64,000 nt of DNA from Mycolicibacterium thermoresistibile (GTDB lineage Bacteria; Actinomycetota; Actinomycetes; Mycobacteriales; Mycobacteriaceae). The notes beneath the pieces were generated by a model, which had not been told where the DNA came from, made no database searches, and worked only from the letters and a program-made list of their open reading frames with translations. A program made the translations under genes and the position numbers. Location: NCBI RefSeq assembly GCF_900187065.1, contig NZ_LT906483.1, positions 3,782,001-3,846,000 of the forward strand. The letters are read 5' to 3'. The number at the start of each line of letters is the position of its first letter. Position 1 is the first letter of the stretch. Below, piece by piece: positions 26,875 through 37,060 of this stretch.

Positions 26875-27250
26875 GTTGCGCAAGCACACCTTCGGCGGCC
26901 AGCGCCTGATATCCGCCGACGACGTCGGTGGCGCGGTGCAGACCCAGGCCCTGCAGCGCCGCGGCGGCCAGGCTGGAGGTGTAGCCCTGCGAGCACAGCA
27001 CCACCCATTCCACGTCGTCGTCGACGGCCTGCGGCAACCGCGCGTCGCTGGTCGGATCGCACCGCCACTCCAGCACATTCCGTTCGACCACCAGGGCGCC
27101 GGGCACCTCGCCTTCGCGGTCGCGTTGCGCCTGTGGCCGGATGTCGACGAGGACCGCGCCGCGCCGCAGCGCCGCCGGGACCGCCGCGGCCGGTAACCGG
27201 GTGAGCCGGTCGCGGGCGGCGGCCAGCATGATGTCGATGCGACTGCTCAT
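26858..27250 (-). CDS. Single-domain rhodanese (Rv1066-like)
   Basis: 130 residues, one rhodanese domain with the persulfide-forming cysteine C86 in VVLCSQGYTSS. It would transfer sulfane sulfur to thiols or cyanide. ATG at 27250 overlaps the stop of the upstream cysteine-dioxygenase-like gene by 4 bp, so the two are translationally coupled, and the pairing suggests handling of sulfur from cysteine oxidation. Confidence 0.9.
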   Translation of the reverse strand: MSSRIDIMLAAARDRLTRLPAAAVPAALRRGAVLVDIRPQAQRDREGEVPGALVVERNVLEWRCDPTSDARLPQAVDDDVEWVVLCSQGYTSSLAAAALQGLGLHRATDVVGGYQALAAEGVLAQLTSSG

Positions 27251-27771
27251 CCCTCCGGCCCGTCGGTCAGCTCGGTGCGTTTGCGGCGCAGAATGTTTCG
27301 TTCAGTGACCTCGTAGTACGACATCGCGGCCAGCGGCGGCGAGTAGGCGTGCACGCTGAGCGTGGGCCCGGTGGTGGTGGCCGGCGCCCACACCACGTCG
27401 TGCACCCAGCCCAGCGGGAAACCCGCCTGATCGCCGGCATCGAGCCGGCGGCGGCGCAAGGTGCCGCCATCCCAACGGGTTTCGGCGAGAGACCCGGACA
27501 GCACGGTCAACGCACCCAGCGATCCGCCGTGGTCGTGCAGTTCGGTGGCCCGCTCGGGCACCCAGCTGATCAGCCAGACGTCGAGCTCGTCGTCGCTGAC
27601 CAGGCGGGTGTACCAGCGTTCGTGACGGGGCAGGCCCGCCGCCGGCAGCAGGTGGTCGTAACGGCCGCTGAGCACGTCGTCGGCGAGGCGGTCGGTGGTG
27701 TGCAACAGGTCGGGCAGGCGCAGCCGGGTGGGCGCCACGCCGGACAGGACCCCGGTACGGGTGGAAACCAT
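27247..27771 (-). CDS. Cysteine dioxygenase-type cupin (Rv1065-like)
   Basis: 174-residue cupin of the cysteine dioxygenase family. The three-histidine iron site is present: H79 and H81 in ELHDHGGSLGAL and H124 in GWVHDVV. Known relatives oxidise a thiol (cysteine or 3-mercaptopropionate) to the sulfinate; the exact thiol cannot be told from sequence. ATG at 27771. Coupled to the rhodanese downstream and divergent from lpqV. Confidence 0.88.
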   Translation of the reverse strand: MVSTRTGVLSGVAPTRLRLPDLLHTTDRLADDVLSGRYDHLLPAAGLPRHERWYTRLVSDDELDVWLISWVPERATELHDHGGSLGALTVLSGSLAETRWDGGTLRRRRLDAGDQAGFPLGWVHDVVWAPATTTGPTLSVHAYSPPLAAMSYYEVTERNILRRKRTELTDGPEG

Positions 27772-27907
27772 GGACGAACTCCAGAAGTGACGAACGATCG
27801 CGGATCAGGCACGAGTCGGGGTCCGAGGAAGCCCCGTCAGACCCGACAACACCACCGAAGTGCGAACCGCTGCGTCACGGCGGCCAGTGTTGCATAGATT
27901 TGAGGCC

Positions 27908-28327
27908 ATGCGCAGCCTCGCGATCCGTGCCACTGTCACCACCGCGGCCGTCGCGGCCGCGCTCTCGGGGTGCTCGTCGGAGCCCGGCGACACGACCGAA
28001 CCGTCGCCCGCGGCACCGGGGACGACCACCACCAGCCCGCAACCGGGCGCGATCGAGGTGTCCCCCGGCGGGGTCACCACGGCGATGGCGGTGCCCGCCG
28101 AATCCACCGAGGACGAGTACTTCCGCGCCTGCATCACCGCACGTCAATGGATGGAGGAGCAGGACGGCGAGCTCGCCGATCAGGTCGAACCGTATCTGGC
28201 GATGCTGCAGCGCAGCGATGAGGCCGGACCGTCCACCTTCGACACCCCGTGGTCGCAGTTGCCGCCCGGACGGCAGGCCGCGGTGATCGTCGCCGTCCGG
28301 GCCGCCGCCGACGAACTGTGCGGCTGA
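27908..28327 (+). CDS. lpqV: Lipoprotein LpqV
   Basis: 139 residues. Signal peptide with lipobox LSGC (lipidated Cys about 22), then a Pro/Thr-rich linker and a small globular domain. The segment VSPGGVTTAMAVPAESTEDE closely matches M. tuberculosis LpqV (Rv1064c), and the position between the cupin and patatin genes agrees. ATG at 27908. Probably anchored outside the cytoplasmic membrane; function unknown. Confidence 0.88.
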   Translation: MRSLAIRATVTTAAVAAALSGCSSEPGDTTEPSPAAPGTTTTSPQPGAIEVSPGGVTTAMAVPAESTEDEYFRACITARQWMEEQDGELADQVEPYLAMLQRSDEAGPSTFDTPWSQLPPGRQAAVIVAVRAAADELCG

Positions 28328-28339
28328 GCGGTGTTCGAA

Positions 28340-29170
28340 TCACGCTGAGCGGAACCGGCCCGACCGTCGTCGCAGCACGGCCGCACCGGCGAACACCGCC
28401 AGGAACGGGACCATGCTCAGGGTCAGCGCCACCAGTTGGTCCGGGTCGTCGAGTGCGACAGCGTCCCAGCTGGGCCCCAGATACTGCGCGGTGACCTGAA
28501 ACGCCCAGTGGAATCCGATGGTGCTCCACAGGCTCCCGGTGATCGCCCGCACCACGCCCAGCGCGCAGGAGAACACGAGGAACAACACGATGCGTTCGGC
28601 CGAGAGCGCCGCACCGATGGCCACCCCCCACAGCGTGAACAGCACCGCCTGCCCGATGACGGCCTCGCCGACCGGCCGCCGTTCGGCGAGGTTGGCGTAG
28701 AAGTAGCCCCGGAAGATCAACTCCTCGGGCAGCGCCTCGTACAGCAGCACCAGCACCGTGAGCGCCGCCAGCCCGGCCAGCACGTTCCCGATCGGCTCCT
28801 GCACCCGCAGCTGCGCACCGCCGGCGGCGACGACGCCGACCGTCGCCACGGCCGCGGGAACCGCCCACCACCCGATGCCGAGCAGCAGCGGGCGCCAGCC
28901 TTCGCGCAGCGGGGTCAGGCCCAGCCCCGACCATCCGCGGCGGTCCAGCCTGCGGCGGGCCACCACGACCAGCGGCACCGTCAGCACGGTCGCACCCAGC
29001 GCGCGGACGACGTGCGCGGTGCGGCTGTGGTCCTCGCCCAGCACGGCGGCCACACCGTGATCCAGCAGCAGCCAGATGGCGACCACCCCGCCGAAGACCC
29101 CGCCGAGGATCAGGGCGGTCCGCACATCCGACGACGCTCTGGCATTGCCGTTCTCCCCGGCGACGGACAT
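28340..29170 (-). CDS. CPBP-family intramembrane metalloprotease
   Basis: 276 residues, about eight hydrophobic helices. The CPBP/Rce1 motif 1 is PEELIFRGYFY (E149, E150, R154), and FHWAFQV near residue 225 supplies the motif-3 histidine. Such proteins cleave membrane or prenylated substrates, or process peptides. ATG at 29170 leaves a 41-bp gap to the divergent patatin gene; an upstream start would overlap it. Convergent with lpqV (12-bp gap). Confidence 0.87.
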   Translation of the reverse strand: MSVAGENGNARASSDVRTALILGGVFGGVVAIWLLLDHGVAAVLGEDHSRTAHVVRALGATVLTVPLVVVARRRLDRRGWSGLGLTPLREGWRPLLLGIGWWAVPAAVATVGVVAAGGAQLRVQEPIGNVLAGLAALTVLVLLYEALPEELIFRGYFYANLAERRPVGEAVIGQAVLFTLWGVAIGAALSAERIVLFLVFSCALGVVRAITGSLWSTIGFHWAFQVTAQYLGPSWDAVALDDPDQLVALTLSMVPFLAVFAGAAVLRRRSGRFRSA

Positions 29171-29211
29171 GACGGTCAGGTTATCCGCCGCGCCTGGCGC
29201 AGACTGGTGGG

Positions 29212-30201
29212 GTGACTTCCGACGGCTCAGCACGCACCCGGGTGGCGTTGGCGCTCGGTAGCGGTGGCGCCCGGGGTTACGCCCACATCGGGGTGATCGA
29301 GGAACTGCGGGCGCGGGGTCACGAGGTCGTCGGTGTCTCCGGTTCGTCGATGGGGGCGCTGGTGGGCGGGGTGATGGCCGCGGGGAAGCTGGACGACTAC
29401 GCCGCCTGGGCCCGTACCCTGACCCAGCGTTCGGTGCTGCGGTTGCTCGACCCGTCGCTCACCGCGCCGGGCGTGCTGCGCGCCGAGAAGATCCTCGACG
29501 CGGTCCGGGAGATTCTCGGCGAGGCCACCATCGAAACGCTGCCGATCCCCTTCACCGCGGTGGCCACCGATCTGATCGCCGGCAAGTCGGTGTGGTTGCA
29601 GCGCGGACCGGTGGACGGCGCGATCCGGGCGTCGATCGCGATCCCCGGTGTGATCGCACCGCATGTGCTCGACGGCCGGTTGCTGGCCGACGGCGGCATC
29701 CTGGATCCGGTGCCGATGGCGCCGATCGCGGCGGTGAACGCCGATGTGACGATCGCGGTGAGCCTGGCGGGCAGCGAGGCCGGCGGCGCCGAGCCGGCCG
29801 ACCGGGGTGCGGGGGCCCGCCCGACGGCCGAATGGGTGAACCGCTTGACCGCGGCGCTGCTGGACTCCGCCGCCGCGCGCACGGTGCGCGACCGGTTCGG
29901 TTCCGGTGCGGCCCCGGCGGATCCCGATCCGGTGGATCAAGACCGGGAGCTCGAAGAGGCGGCGGAGAACTCGAGGTCGATCACCGTGCCGCGGCTGGGC
30001 AGCTTCGAGGTGATGAACCGGACCATCGACATCGCGCAGGCCGCGTTGGCCCGGCACACCCTGGCCGCCTATCCACCCGATGTCGTGATCGAGATTCCCC
30101 GATCCGTGTGCCGCAGCCTGGATTTCCACCGCGCCGCCGAGGTCATCGATGCCGGACGGGAACTCGCCGCCGCGGCTCTCGACGACGCCGGGCTGACGTG
30201 A
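29212..30201 (+). CDS. Patatin-like phospholipase (Rv1063c-like)
   Basis: 329 residues. Patatin motifs: oxyanion GSGGARG (16-22), nucleophile elbow GVSGSSMGA with S46, and catalytic Asp D160 in LLADGGILDP. The fold hydrolyses acyl ester bonds of lipids. GTG start at 29212. A second, unrelated-looking patatin gene follows in the opposite direction only 7 bp after its stop, as in M. tuberculosis Rv1062-Rv1063c. Confidence 0.93.
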   Translation: MTSDGSARTRVALALGSGGARGYAHIGVIEELRARGHEVVGVSGSSMGALVGGVMAAGKLDDYAAWARTLTQRSVLRLLDPSLTAPGVLRAEKILDAVREILGEATIETLPIPFTAVATDLIAGKSVWLQRGPVDGAIRASIAIPGVIAPHVLDGRLLADGGILDPVPMAPIAAVNADVTIAVSLAGSEAGGAEPADRGAGARPTAEWVNRLTAALLDSAAARTVRDRFGSGAAPADPDPVDQDRELEEAAENSRSITVPRLGSFEVMNRTIDIAQAALARHTLAAYPPDVVIEIPRSVCRSLDFHRAAEVIDAGRELAAAALDDAGLT

Positions 30202-30208
30202 TGTGCGT

Positions 30209-31072
30209 TCAGCCGGTCCGCCGGCCGAGGAACTCGGCGAGCCGGGCGGCCTCCCGCCGGCCCTGGGCACGGCCGGCGCGGGCGGCCGGGGCGCGGCAGG
30301 CCGGGTCGAGCGGGTCGGCGCCGAACGCCGCGACCGACGCGTCGTCGGCGAAGACTCCGACAGCGGCCCCGCCGAATTCGTCGATTTCGCGGGCCGGTCC
30401 GGGCCCGAACGGGCTGGGTGTGTCGCGGCGGGACGGCACCAGTGCGACGACGGTGTCGCAGTCGGCGGCCAGCGCCATGTTGACGGTGCTGGCGACGCCG
30501 CCGTCCATGTAGCGGCGTTCGCCGATGGTCACCGGCGGCCACACGCCGGGCACCGCGCAGCTGGCCGCGACCGCATCGACCAGCGGCACACCGGAATCGC
30601 GGTCGAAGCACACCAGTTCACCGGTGCCGACGTCGACCGCGGAGAGGCGCAGGTCCCGGTCGGGCCAGTCGTGTGCGGGCAGCCGGGCGGCGATCACGGC
30701 GCGGCGTTCCGCCTCGCCGACCGTCCCGGTGGACAGTGCGACCGCGCCGATGCGCCGCAGCTTCTCCACGGTGCTGCCGGGTCGCCGCACCGCCTCGAGG
30801 AACTCCGCGGTCAGGTCATCGATCGCGACCCGCGGTTTGATCTCGGCGGTGTTCGGGTCGAGTTGCCGCTCGAAAAGCCGGGTGAGCGGGGCACCGCTGC
30901 CCAGTTGCGCGGCGACCGCCGATCCGGCCGAGGTTCCCACCAGCACATCGGAGGTGAGCAGCAGGTCGGCGGTGTGCGGCGATTCGTCGGCGATGCCCAG
31001 CAGGACACCGGTCTCCCAGGCGATGCCTGCCAGTCCCCCGCCGGCGAGGACCAGCGCACGTCTGTTGGCCAC
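30209..31072 (-). CDS. Patatin-like phospholipase (Rv1062-like)
   Basis: 287 residues with the same motif set: AGGGLAG (10-16), nucleophile S48 in GTSAGS and catalytic D190 in RYMDGGVAS. The C-terminal 50 residues are Arg/Ala-rich. ATG at 31072, eight bases after the stop of the SRPBCC gene on the same strand, so probably co-transcribed with it. Substrate unknown. Confidence 0.92.
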   Translation of the reverse strand: MANRRALVLAGGGLAGIAWETGVLLGIADESPHTADLLLTSDVLVGTSAGSAVAAQLGSGAPLTRLFERQLDPNTAEIKPRVAIDDLTAEFLEAVRRPGSTVEKLRRIGAVALSTGTVGEAERRAVIAARLPAHDWPDRDLRLSAVDVGTGELVCFDRDSGVPLVDAVAASCAVPGVWPPVTIGERRYMDGGVASTVNMALAADCDTVVALVPSRRDTPSPFGPGPAREIDEFGGAAVGVFADDASVAAFGADPLDPACRAPAARAGRAQGRREAARLAEFLGRRTG

Positions 31073-31079
31073 GCCGCCG

Positions 31080-31571
31080 TCACTCCCCCGCCCCGGTCAG
31101 CAGTTCGTCGGAGAGCACCTCCAACGCCCGGCGAGCGTATCCGCGCCAGAGCCGGGCGAACACCGGCAGCACGGGCGTGGCGAGTACCGAGCGGGGGTGC
31201 AGCGCCCACCGCCAGGTCACCTCGGTTCCGGTTCCGACCGGCTCGAACCGGAACCGCCCGTCGATGTGGTGCACCAACGGCGACAGCGGCCCGGTGATCC
31301 GGGACAGGTGATATTCGAACGACCGCGGCGGGTCGACGCGGGTGAGTTCCTCGTGCATGGTCCCGCCGCCGGTGAGTGCGACGGTGCGGGTGTCGCCCGC
31401 CGCGCCCCAGCCGCCGGTCTCGTTGTGGGTGGCCGCCACCGGTGGGATCGGCCCGTACCGGTGGCGGAACAGGGTGGGCAGCGGCAGCGACATCGTGCCG
31501 TGATAGGCCGTCTCCACGTCGACGGGGATGGCGCGGGACTGCTCGAGGTTCAACGGCTCGGGTGGGCGCAT
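31080..31571 (-). CDS. SRPBCC (START-like) family protein
   Basis: 163 residues with the ligand-pocket fold pattern of polyketide cyclase/SRPBCC proteins: N-terminal strand SRAIPVDVETAYHGTM, mid TGGGTMHEELTRVDPPRSFEY, and a C-terminal helix ending LEVLSDELL. Such proteins bind hydrophobic ligands. ATG at 31571. Same strand as the flanking patatin and oxidoreductase genes; position agrees with M. tuberculosis Rv1060/Rv1061. Confidence 0.8.
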   Translation of the reverse strand: MRPPEPLNLEQSRAIPVDVETAYHGTMSLPLPTLFRHRYGPIPPVAATHNETGGWGAAGDTRTVALTGGGTMHEELTRVDPPRSFEYHLSRITGPLSPLVHHIDGRFRFEPVGTGTEVTWRWALHPRSVLATPVLPVFARLWRGYARRALEVLSDELLTGAGE

Positions 31572-31590
31572 CTGTCCGATGGTAGGCCGG

Positions 31591-32640
31591 TCAGGTCAGT
31601 CGCGGTGCGGCGCGACCGCTGATCAGCGGCATGTCGAGGTAGGTGAGCAGCCCCGGGTCGGCCGCGCACACCGCCGGGACGGAGTTGACGCAGTGGGCGG
31701 CGGTGGCGACGATCCCGGCCTCCGGGCCGTGATCGCCGGGTTCGGACTGAAAACCGTTGATCGTCACGGTGAAATCCGGGTTGCCACGCACCTCGATCTC
31801 GTACCGTTGCCCGGCCGGCCCGAAATCCCAGGGCGGATCCAGGTCCTCCTCCCCCATCAGCCAGTTCACGGTGACCCGGACCACCACCTCGTCGCCGGCG
31901 AGCGCCTCCCAGTGGAACCGGCGGCCGGCGACCTGACCGGGTTCGATGACGCCGATCGGGGATTCGATGGGCGCGGTGGCCACCGCGATCTCCTGCCGGG
32001 AGCGCACCTGCGGGTCGGCGGCGAAGCCGATCTTGTCGACGCACATGCGCACCGCCTGGATGAAACCGCCGTCGAGCAGTTTCTGCATCGGGCCGCTCAG
32101 TGCCTTCTCCGGGGTGTCGCCGAACCCCATCACATGGCGCACCACGTCCGGGGCGTCGTAGGTGCGCAGATCGGAGAACTCCTCGGCCCGAACGAAAGTC
32201 ACACCGGTGGCGAGTGCGGAGAACATCAGCGGCAGCTTCTCACTGATCCCGCCGGGCGCGATTCCGGTGCCGTGCAGGGTGGCGCCGCCTTCCAGCGCGG
32301 CGGCCCGCAGCGGTGCGGCCTGCTTCTCGGTGGGATAGAACCAGCCGAGCGGGGTGACGACGTTCTTGCCCGACCGCAGCAGCGCCGCCACCTCATCGGG
32401 GTCGGGCAGCAGCGGCGCGTAGATCACCGCGTCGGCGTCGAGCGCCAGGATGTCGTCGATGCTGTTGGTGGCGGTGATCCCGAGCGGTTCGGCGCCGATG
32501 ATCTCGCCGACGTCGCGGCCGGCCTTGTCCGGCGAATGCACCCAGCAGCCGACGAGTTCCAGCTCGGGGTGTTCGAGCACGCCCTTGATGGCGGCGATGC
32601 CGACTCCGCCCGTCGCCCACTGCACCACCCGGAAGGTCAT
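31591..32640 (-). CDS. Rossmann-fold oxidoreductase, dihydrodipicolinate reductase-like (Rv1059-like)
   Basis: 349 residues. An N-terminal NAD(P)-binding motif VVQWATGGVGIAAI (5-18) is followed by a C-terminal substrate domain as in the actinobacterial diaminopimelate-dehydrogenase-like group. M. tuberculosis Rv1059 beside fadD14 is the positional equivalent. The reaction is not known. ATG at 32640, 49 bp after the fadD14-like gene stops? No: that gene ends at 32690 upstream on the same strand, so this one follows it and may share its transcript. Confidence 0.8.
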   Translation of the reverse strand: MTFRVVQWATGGVGIAAIKGVLEHPELELVGCWVHSPDKAGRDVGEIIGAEPLGITATNSIDDILALDADAVIYAPLLPDPDEVAALLRSGKNVVTPLGWFYPTEKQAAPLRAAALEGGATLHGTGIAPGGISEKLPLMFSALATGVTFVRAEEFSDLRTYDAPDVVRHVMGFGDTPEKALSGPMQKLLDGGFIQAVRMCVDKIGFAADPQVRSRQEIAVATAPIESPIGVIEPGQVAGRRFHWEALAGDEVVVRVTVNWLMGEEDLDPPWDFGPAGQRYEIEVRGNPDFTVTINGFQSEPGDHGPEAGIVATAAHCVNSVPAVCAADPGLLTYLDMPLISGRAAPRLT

Positions 32641-32689
32641 ATGTCAGATCTACACCAGGTGCGGTTCGCCCGAGTGGATTCCCGGCGGA

Positions 32690-34324
<1,635 letters not shown>

Positions 34325-34379
34325 CGAGTCTGTCGCCTCCGCTGGTCGCTCCTTTGGCCGCGATGCTACGCCGCCGACC

Positions 34380-34436
34380 TTGCGATTTCGGCGTGCTTGC
34401 GACCGCTGAGCGACCGCGCGCACGCCGAAATCGCAA
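34380..34436. repeat. Long hairpin, copy 2, inside a divergent promoter region
   Basis: Perfect 17-bp arms (34380-34396 and 34420-34436, containing GATTTCGGCGTGC and its complement) around an inner GACCGCTGAGCGACC-type segment. Same architecture and outer sequence as the hairpin at 9427-9475. Here it lies between two gene starts, not ends, so it is not simply a terminator. Confidence 0.75.
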
Positions 34437-34446
34437 TAATGGAAGC

Positions 34447-34767
34447 ATGCGCGTCAAGGTGGTGGCCGCGGTCGCGGTCGCGGGAGCGGTGATCGGAAGC
34501 GGCGCCACCGTCGCCGGGCCGGCCGGGACGGCTTCGGCCGAGACGCCGCGGCAGGTGATCGACCGGCTACAGGCGCAGGGCTACACGGTCACGATCGACA
34601 AGATCGGCACCGGCCCGATCGACGACTGCGTGGTGACCGGGGTGCGCAACCCGAAGAAGGTGACCCAATGGATGCCCTATACCGGGCCGGGGGTCCGCGA
34701 CGAGACGGTGCTGATCCCGGTCGTGGTCAGCCGGTCCATCTCGGTATCGCTGGACTGCTCGAACTGA
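34447..34767 (+). CDS. Small secreted protein with one disulfide
   Basis: 106 residues. A signal peptide with likely cleavage after A31 (GTASA-ET) leaves a mature domain of about 75 residues with two cysteines (C61, C104). The helix ETPRQVIDRLQAQGYTVTID followed by strands is a pattern seen in several small mycobacterial exported proteins. ATG at 34447. Convergent with the propeller gene (13 bp between stops). No function recognised. Confidence 0.8.
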   Translation: MRVKVVAAVAVAGAVIGSGATVAGPAGTASAETPRQVIDRLQAQGYTVTIDKIGTGPIDDCVVTGVRNPKKVTQWMPYTGPGVRDETVLIPVVVSRSISVSLDCSN

Positions 34768-34780
34768 GTTCGGCTGCGGT

Positions 34781-35842
34781 TCAGGCGACTTCGGCCGGAA
34801 TGCGATGCGCCGGAATCGGATCGGTGTCCAGGAACGCCTCCGGCCACAGCGGCTGTGCTCCGGCCACGGCGAACATCGTGATTCGACCGGTGTGATCGGC
34901 GATGAACAACCGCCCGCCGTCCGGGCTGAGCGCCACACCGGACGGCGCGGCACCCGGATCGATGGCGTGCACGACCTGATTGGTGACGGTGCACAGCACG
35001 GCGACGGAGTCGTAGTCGACGATGTAGGCCCGGCTGCCGTCCGCGGCGAGCACCAGCTGCGTGGGCGCGCCACCGATGTCGACCCGTTCGACGATCCGTC
35101 CGTGCGCCAGGTCCACCTTCGCCACCGAGCCGCCGCGGTGGCGGTCGGAGGTCAGAACGTAGGCGATCAGATCGGGGCCCACGGCGACATCGCGGATCGG
35201 CGCGCCGATGCCGACCGCACCCTCGACCCGGGCGGTCTCGACGTTGATGTTCACCAGGTAGCTGCTGCACGCGTCCGACACCGCGGCGTGGAGCCGGCGT
35301 CCGTTGTCGACGACGTGCAGGGCGTCGATGTTGATGGCGGGACCCCAGCCGGCGTCGACGGTGTCGACCTCACCGGTGATGGTGTCGATCACGGCGATGT
35401 CGACGCGTTCGCTGTCGGTGCGGCCGACGAAGACCCGCTTACCGTCCGGGCTGGCCACCAGGGCGGTGATGGTGGCCCGCTGGGGATGAGTCGCGACGAC
35501 CGTGCCGCTGCCCAGTTCGACGACCTCGACGGCGTCCTCATTGCGCAGGGAGATCGTGCTGACGTAGGCGTGGTCGCGGGTCACCGCGACGTGGAACGGG
35601 TCACCGCCGAGCGGCACCGCCGCCTGGACGTTCAACCGGGCGGGGTCGAGCAGCGACACCGCATCCCGGCCGCAGTGGGCGGCGACCAGTGCGTGGCCGT
35701 CGGCGTTGATCGCGAGATCGGCGACCGGCCCGTCCACCGCGACGGCGCCCGTCACGGTGAACTCCTGCTGATCAGCCGGGAGCTGCCCCGATCGGGGAAC
35801 GGTCGCGTTCTGTTGAAAGGCCGGCAGATGAATATTTGCCAT
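34781..35842 (-). CDS. Beta-propeller protein (Rv1057-like)
   Basis: 353 residues built of repeated YncE/WD-like blades with motifs such as GDPFHVAVTRDHAYVST, SPDGKRVFVG and SPDGGRLFIADHTG, consistent with a seven-bladed propeller. M. tuberculosis Rv1057, its match in sequence type and position, is a stress-induced gene reported to be under MprAB/SigE and TrcR control. ATG at 35842 follows GGAGGTG. No clear signal peptide. Molecular function unknown. Confidence 0.85.
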   Translation of the reverse strand: MANIHLPAFQQNATVPRSGQLPADQQEFTVTGAVAVDGPVADLAINADGHALVAAHCGRDAVSLLDPARLNVQAAVPLGGDPFHVAVTRDHAYVSTISLRNEDAVEVVELGSGTVVATHPQRATITALVASPDGKRVFVGRTDSERVDIAVIDTITGEVDTVDAGWGPAINIDALHVVDNGRRLHAAVSDACSSYLVNINVETARVEGAVGIGAPIRDVAVGPDLIAYVLTSDRHRGGSVAKVDLAHGRIVERVDIGGAPTQLVLAADGSRAYIVDYDSVAVLCTVTNQVVHAIDPGAAPSGVALSPDGGRLFIADHTGRITMFAVAGAQPLWPEAFLDTDPIPAHRIPAEVA

Positions 35843-36299
35843 GTGGTCAGGCACCTCCGCCGGCACGGGTTGATACCGGCAATAGATTTCAGAGTCCCAC
35901 GCCGTCTGACGGCGCCGATGACGGTCAGTCTAGCGACGGAAACCGACGGCTCCGACCAGCCGCAGAAGGATTCCGGCGACCGCGAGGCAAAGTCTCTCAG
36001 AGCATATTTAGGAAGCTAGTTCGTGACTTGCGCGTCACATTGCGAAGACATCCGTAAACACGTGGTTAACCAGCGGAAAGCGGCATTTGACAGGGAGCGG
36101 CGTCAAGCGCTGCGGGCTACCTCACACACTGATCTCTTAAGGTGTGAGCCAAAAGTGAGGCAAACATCACACTTTGCCGTGTCAGCAAACTTTTGCAGGT
36201 CGGGCCGGGATCTCGCGGGCCGCGACTGCACCGGAGTTGTGGGCGTTCACCTGCGCCGATCGGTCGCCCCCGCGGTGTTCGCCAGCCGCCGGGACGCTC
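35843..36299. other. Gene-free upstream region of the propeller gene
   Basis: About 457 bp without credible coding, and AT-richer than its surroundings (35990-36190). It holds two TGACGG repeats 12 bp apart (35907-35912 and 35919-35924), one TTGATACC octamer (35870-35877) and a 7-bp inverted repeat CTCACAC/GTGTGAG (36121-36148). This is a plausible complex promoter, in line with the multiple regulators reported for Rv1057. I cannot place a -35/-10 pair with confidence. Confidence 0.5.
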
Positions 36300-36473
36300 C
36301 TATTCCGGCCGGGTCACCGACATCCGGGTGTCGACCTCGGCCTCCTCGAGGAGCATCTCGATGGCCCCGGCCAGGTGGGCCGCCGCGTATCCGCTGTCGC
36401 GGTGCTGTTCCCGCTTGAACCGATCCAGTTCCCGGCGCACGTCGTCGATCGTCTCGTCACTCACGTAGGCCAT
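36300..36473 (-). CDS. Small helical hypothetical protein
   Basis: 57 residues, two predicted helices, acidic: MAYVSDETIDDVRRELDRFK then AAAHLAGAIEMLLEEAEVD. ATG at 36473 is chosen because GGAGG lies five bases before it; the GTG four codons upstream would overlap that site. No known domain, no close neighbour on its strand. Good codon usage and a strong ribosome site support a real gene. Confidence 0.6.
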   Translation of the reverse strand: MAYVSDETIDDVRRELDRFKREQHRDSGYAAAHLAGAIEMLLEEAEVDTRMSVTRPE

Positions 36474-37060
36474 CAGCACCTCCACATTGATCGAATACCG
36501 CAGGTCGCAACCGTCGTCGGAAAGCCCGGCAGCCGGCAGGATGCCACCGCTTCAACAGGAGCGGACCAGCTCCCGGGTGTCGTCGTGAGCGGCTCGGCCG
36601 TGAGGGGCACCCTCTCGAACGCCCCCGCTTCGGACGCTGCCGTCGAGACACCGCGCGGCACGGAGATCGTCACCCGTCGCTCGCACACCGCTCTCGGCCG
36701 TTGAGTAGATCGCACCGATACCCACGGTACTGATTCGGCCCCCGTCCGGGACGCCTCCCTGCGGCGGCCGGACCGGACCCTTGATGCGGAAGTCCCGTAT
36801 CGTCGCGGTCGAACGGCCGAGGATGATTGCGACGCCTGACGGCGCGCTGACGTGCTGCATAGTGACCGTCTCCACAAGTTTTGAATCGCACGGGCATCCG
36901 GTGGCGAGCGTCCCCCGACTCGTGGCCACCAAATCGGGCGACAGTGTGACCATAGTCACAACGCACGAGGCTTTCAATGAGTACGGGAGGAGTACCCGAG
37001 GGAAACGACTCCTGAACGACTCCTGAACGCCTCCTGAATGCCAACGCCTCCCGGCGCCCG
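36474..37060. other. Gene-poor stretch with a possible gene remnant
   Basis: No complete gene with a convincing start. On the plus strand about 36495-36704 reads as an open, high-GC3 frame (QDATASTGADQLPGVVVSGS and onward to TRRSHTALGR) that looks like the end of a decayed gene but has no start of its own. An 11-bp unit CGACTCCTGAA is repeated three times at 37006-37038 just after the mycolyltransferase stop. Confidence 0.4.
37006..37038. repeat. Three 11-bp tandem repeats
   Basis: CGACTCCTGAA at 37006-37016 and 37017-37027, then CGCCTCCTGAA at 37028-37038. On the minus strand these are AGGAG-containing units just downstream of the mycolyltransferase gene. Role unknown. Confidence 0.6.

Noticed and set aside
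36174..36704. A 176-codon plus-strand gene
   Set aside because: Its first half is antisense to the better-supported 57-residue gene with a strong ribosome site; no start signal. Only the last part is kept as a possible remnant.
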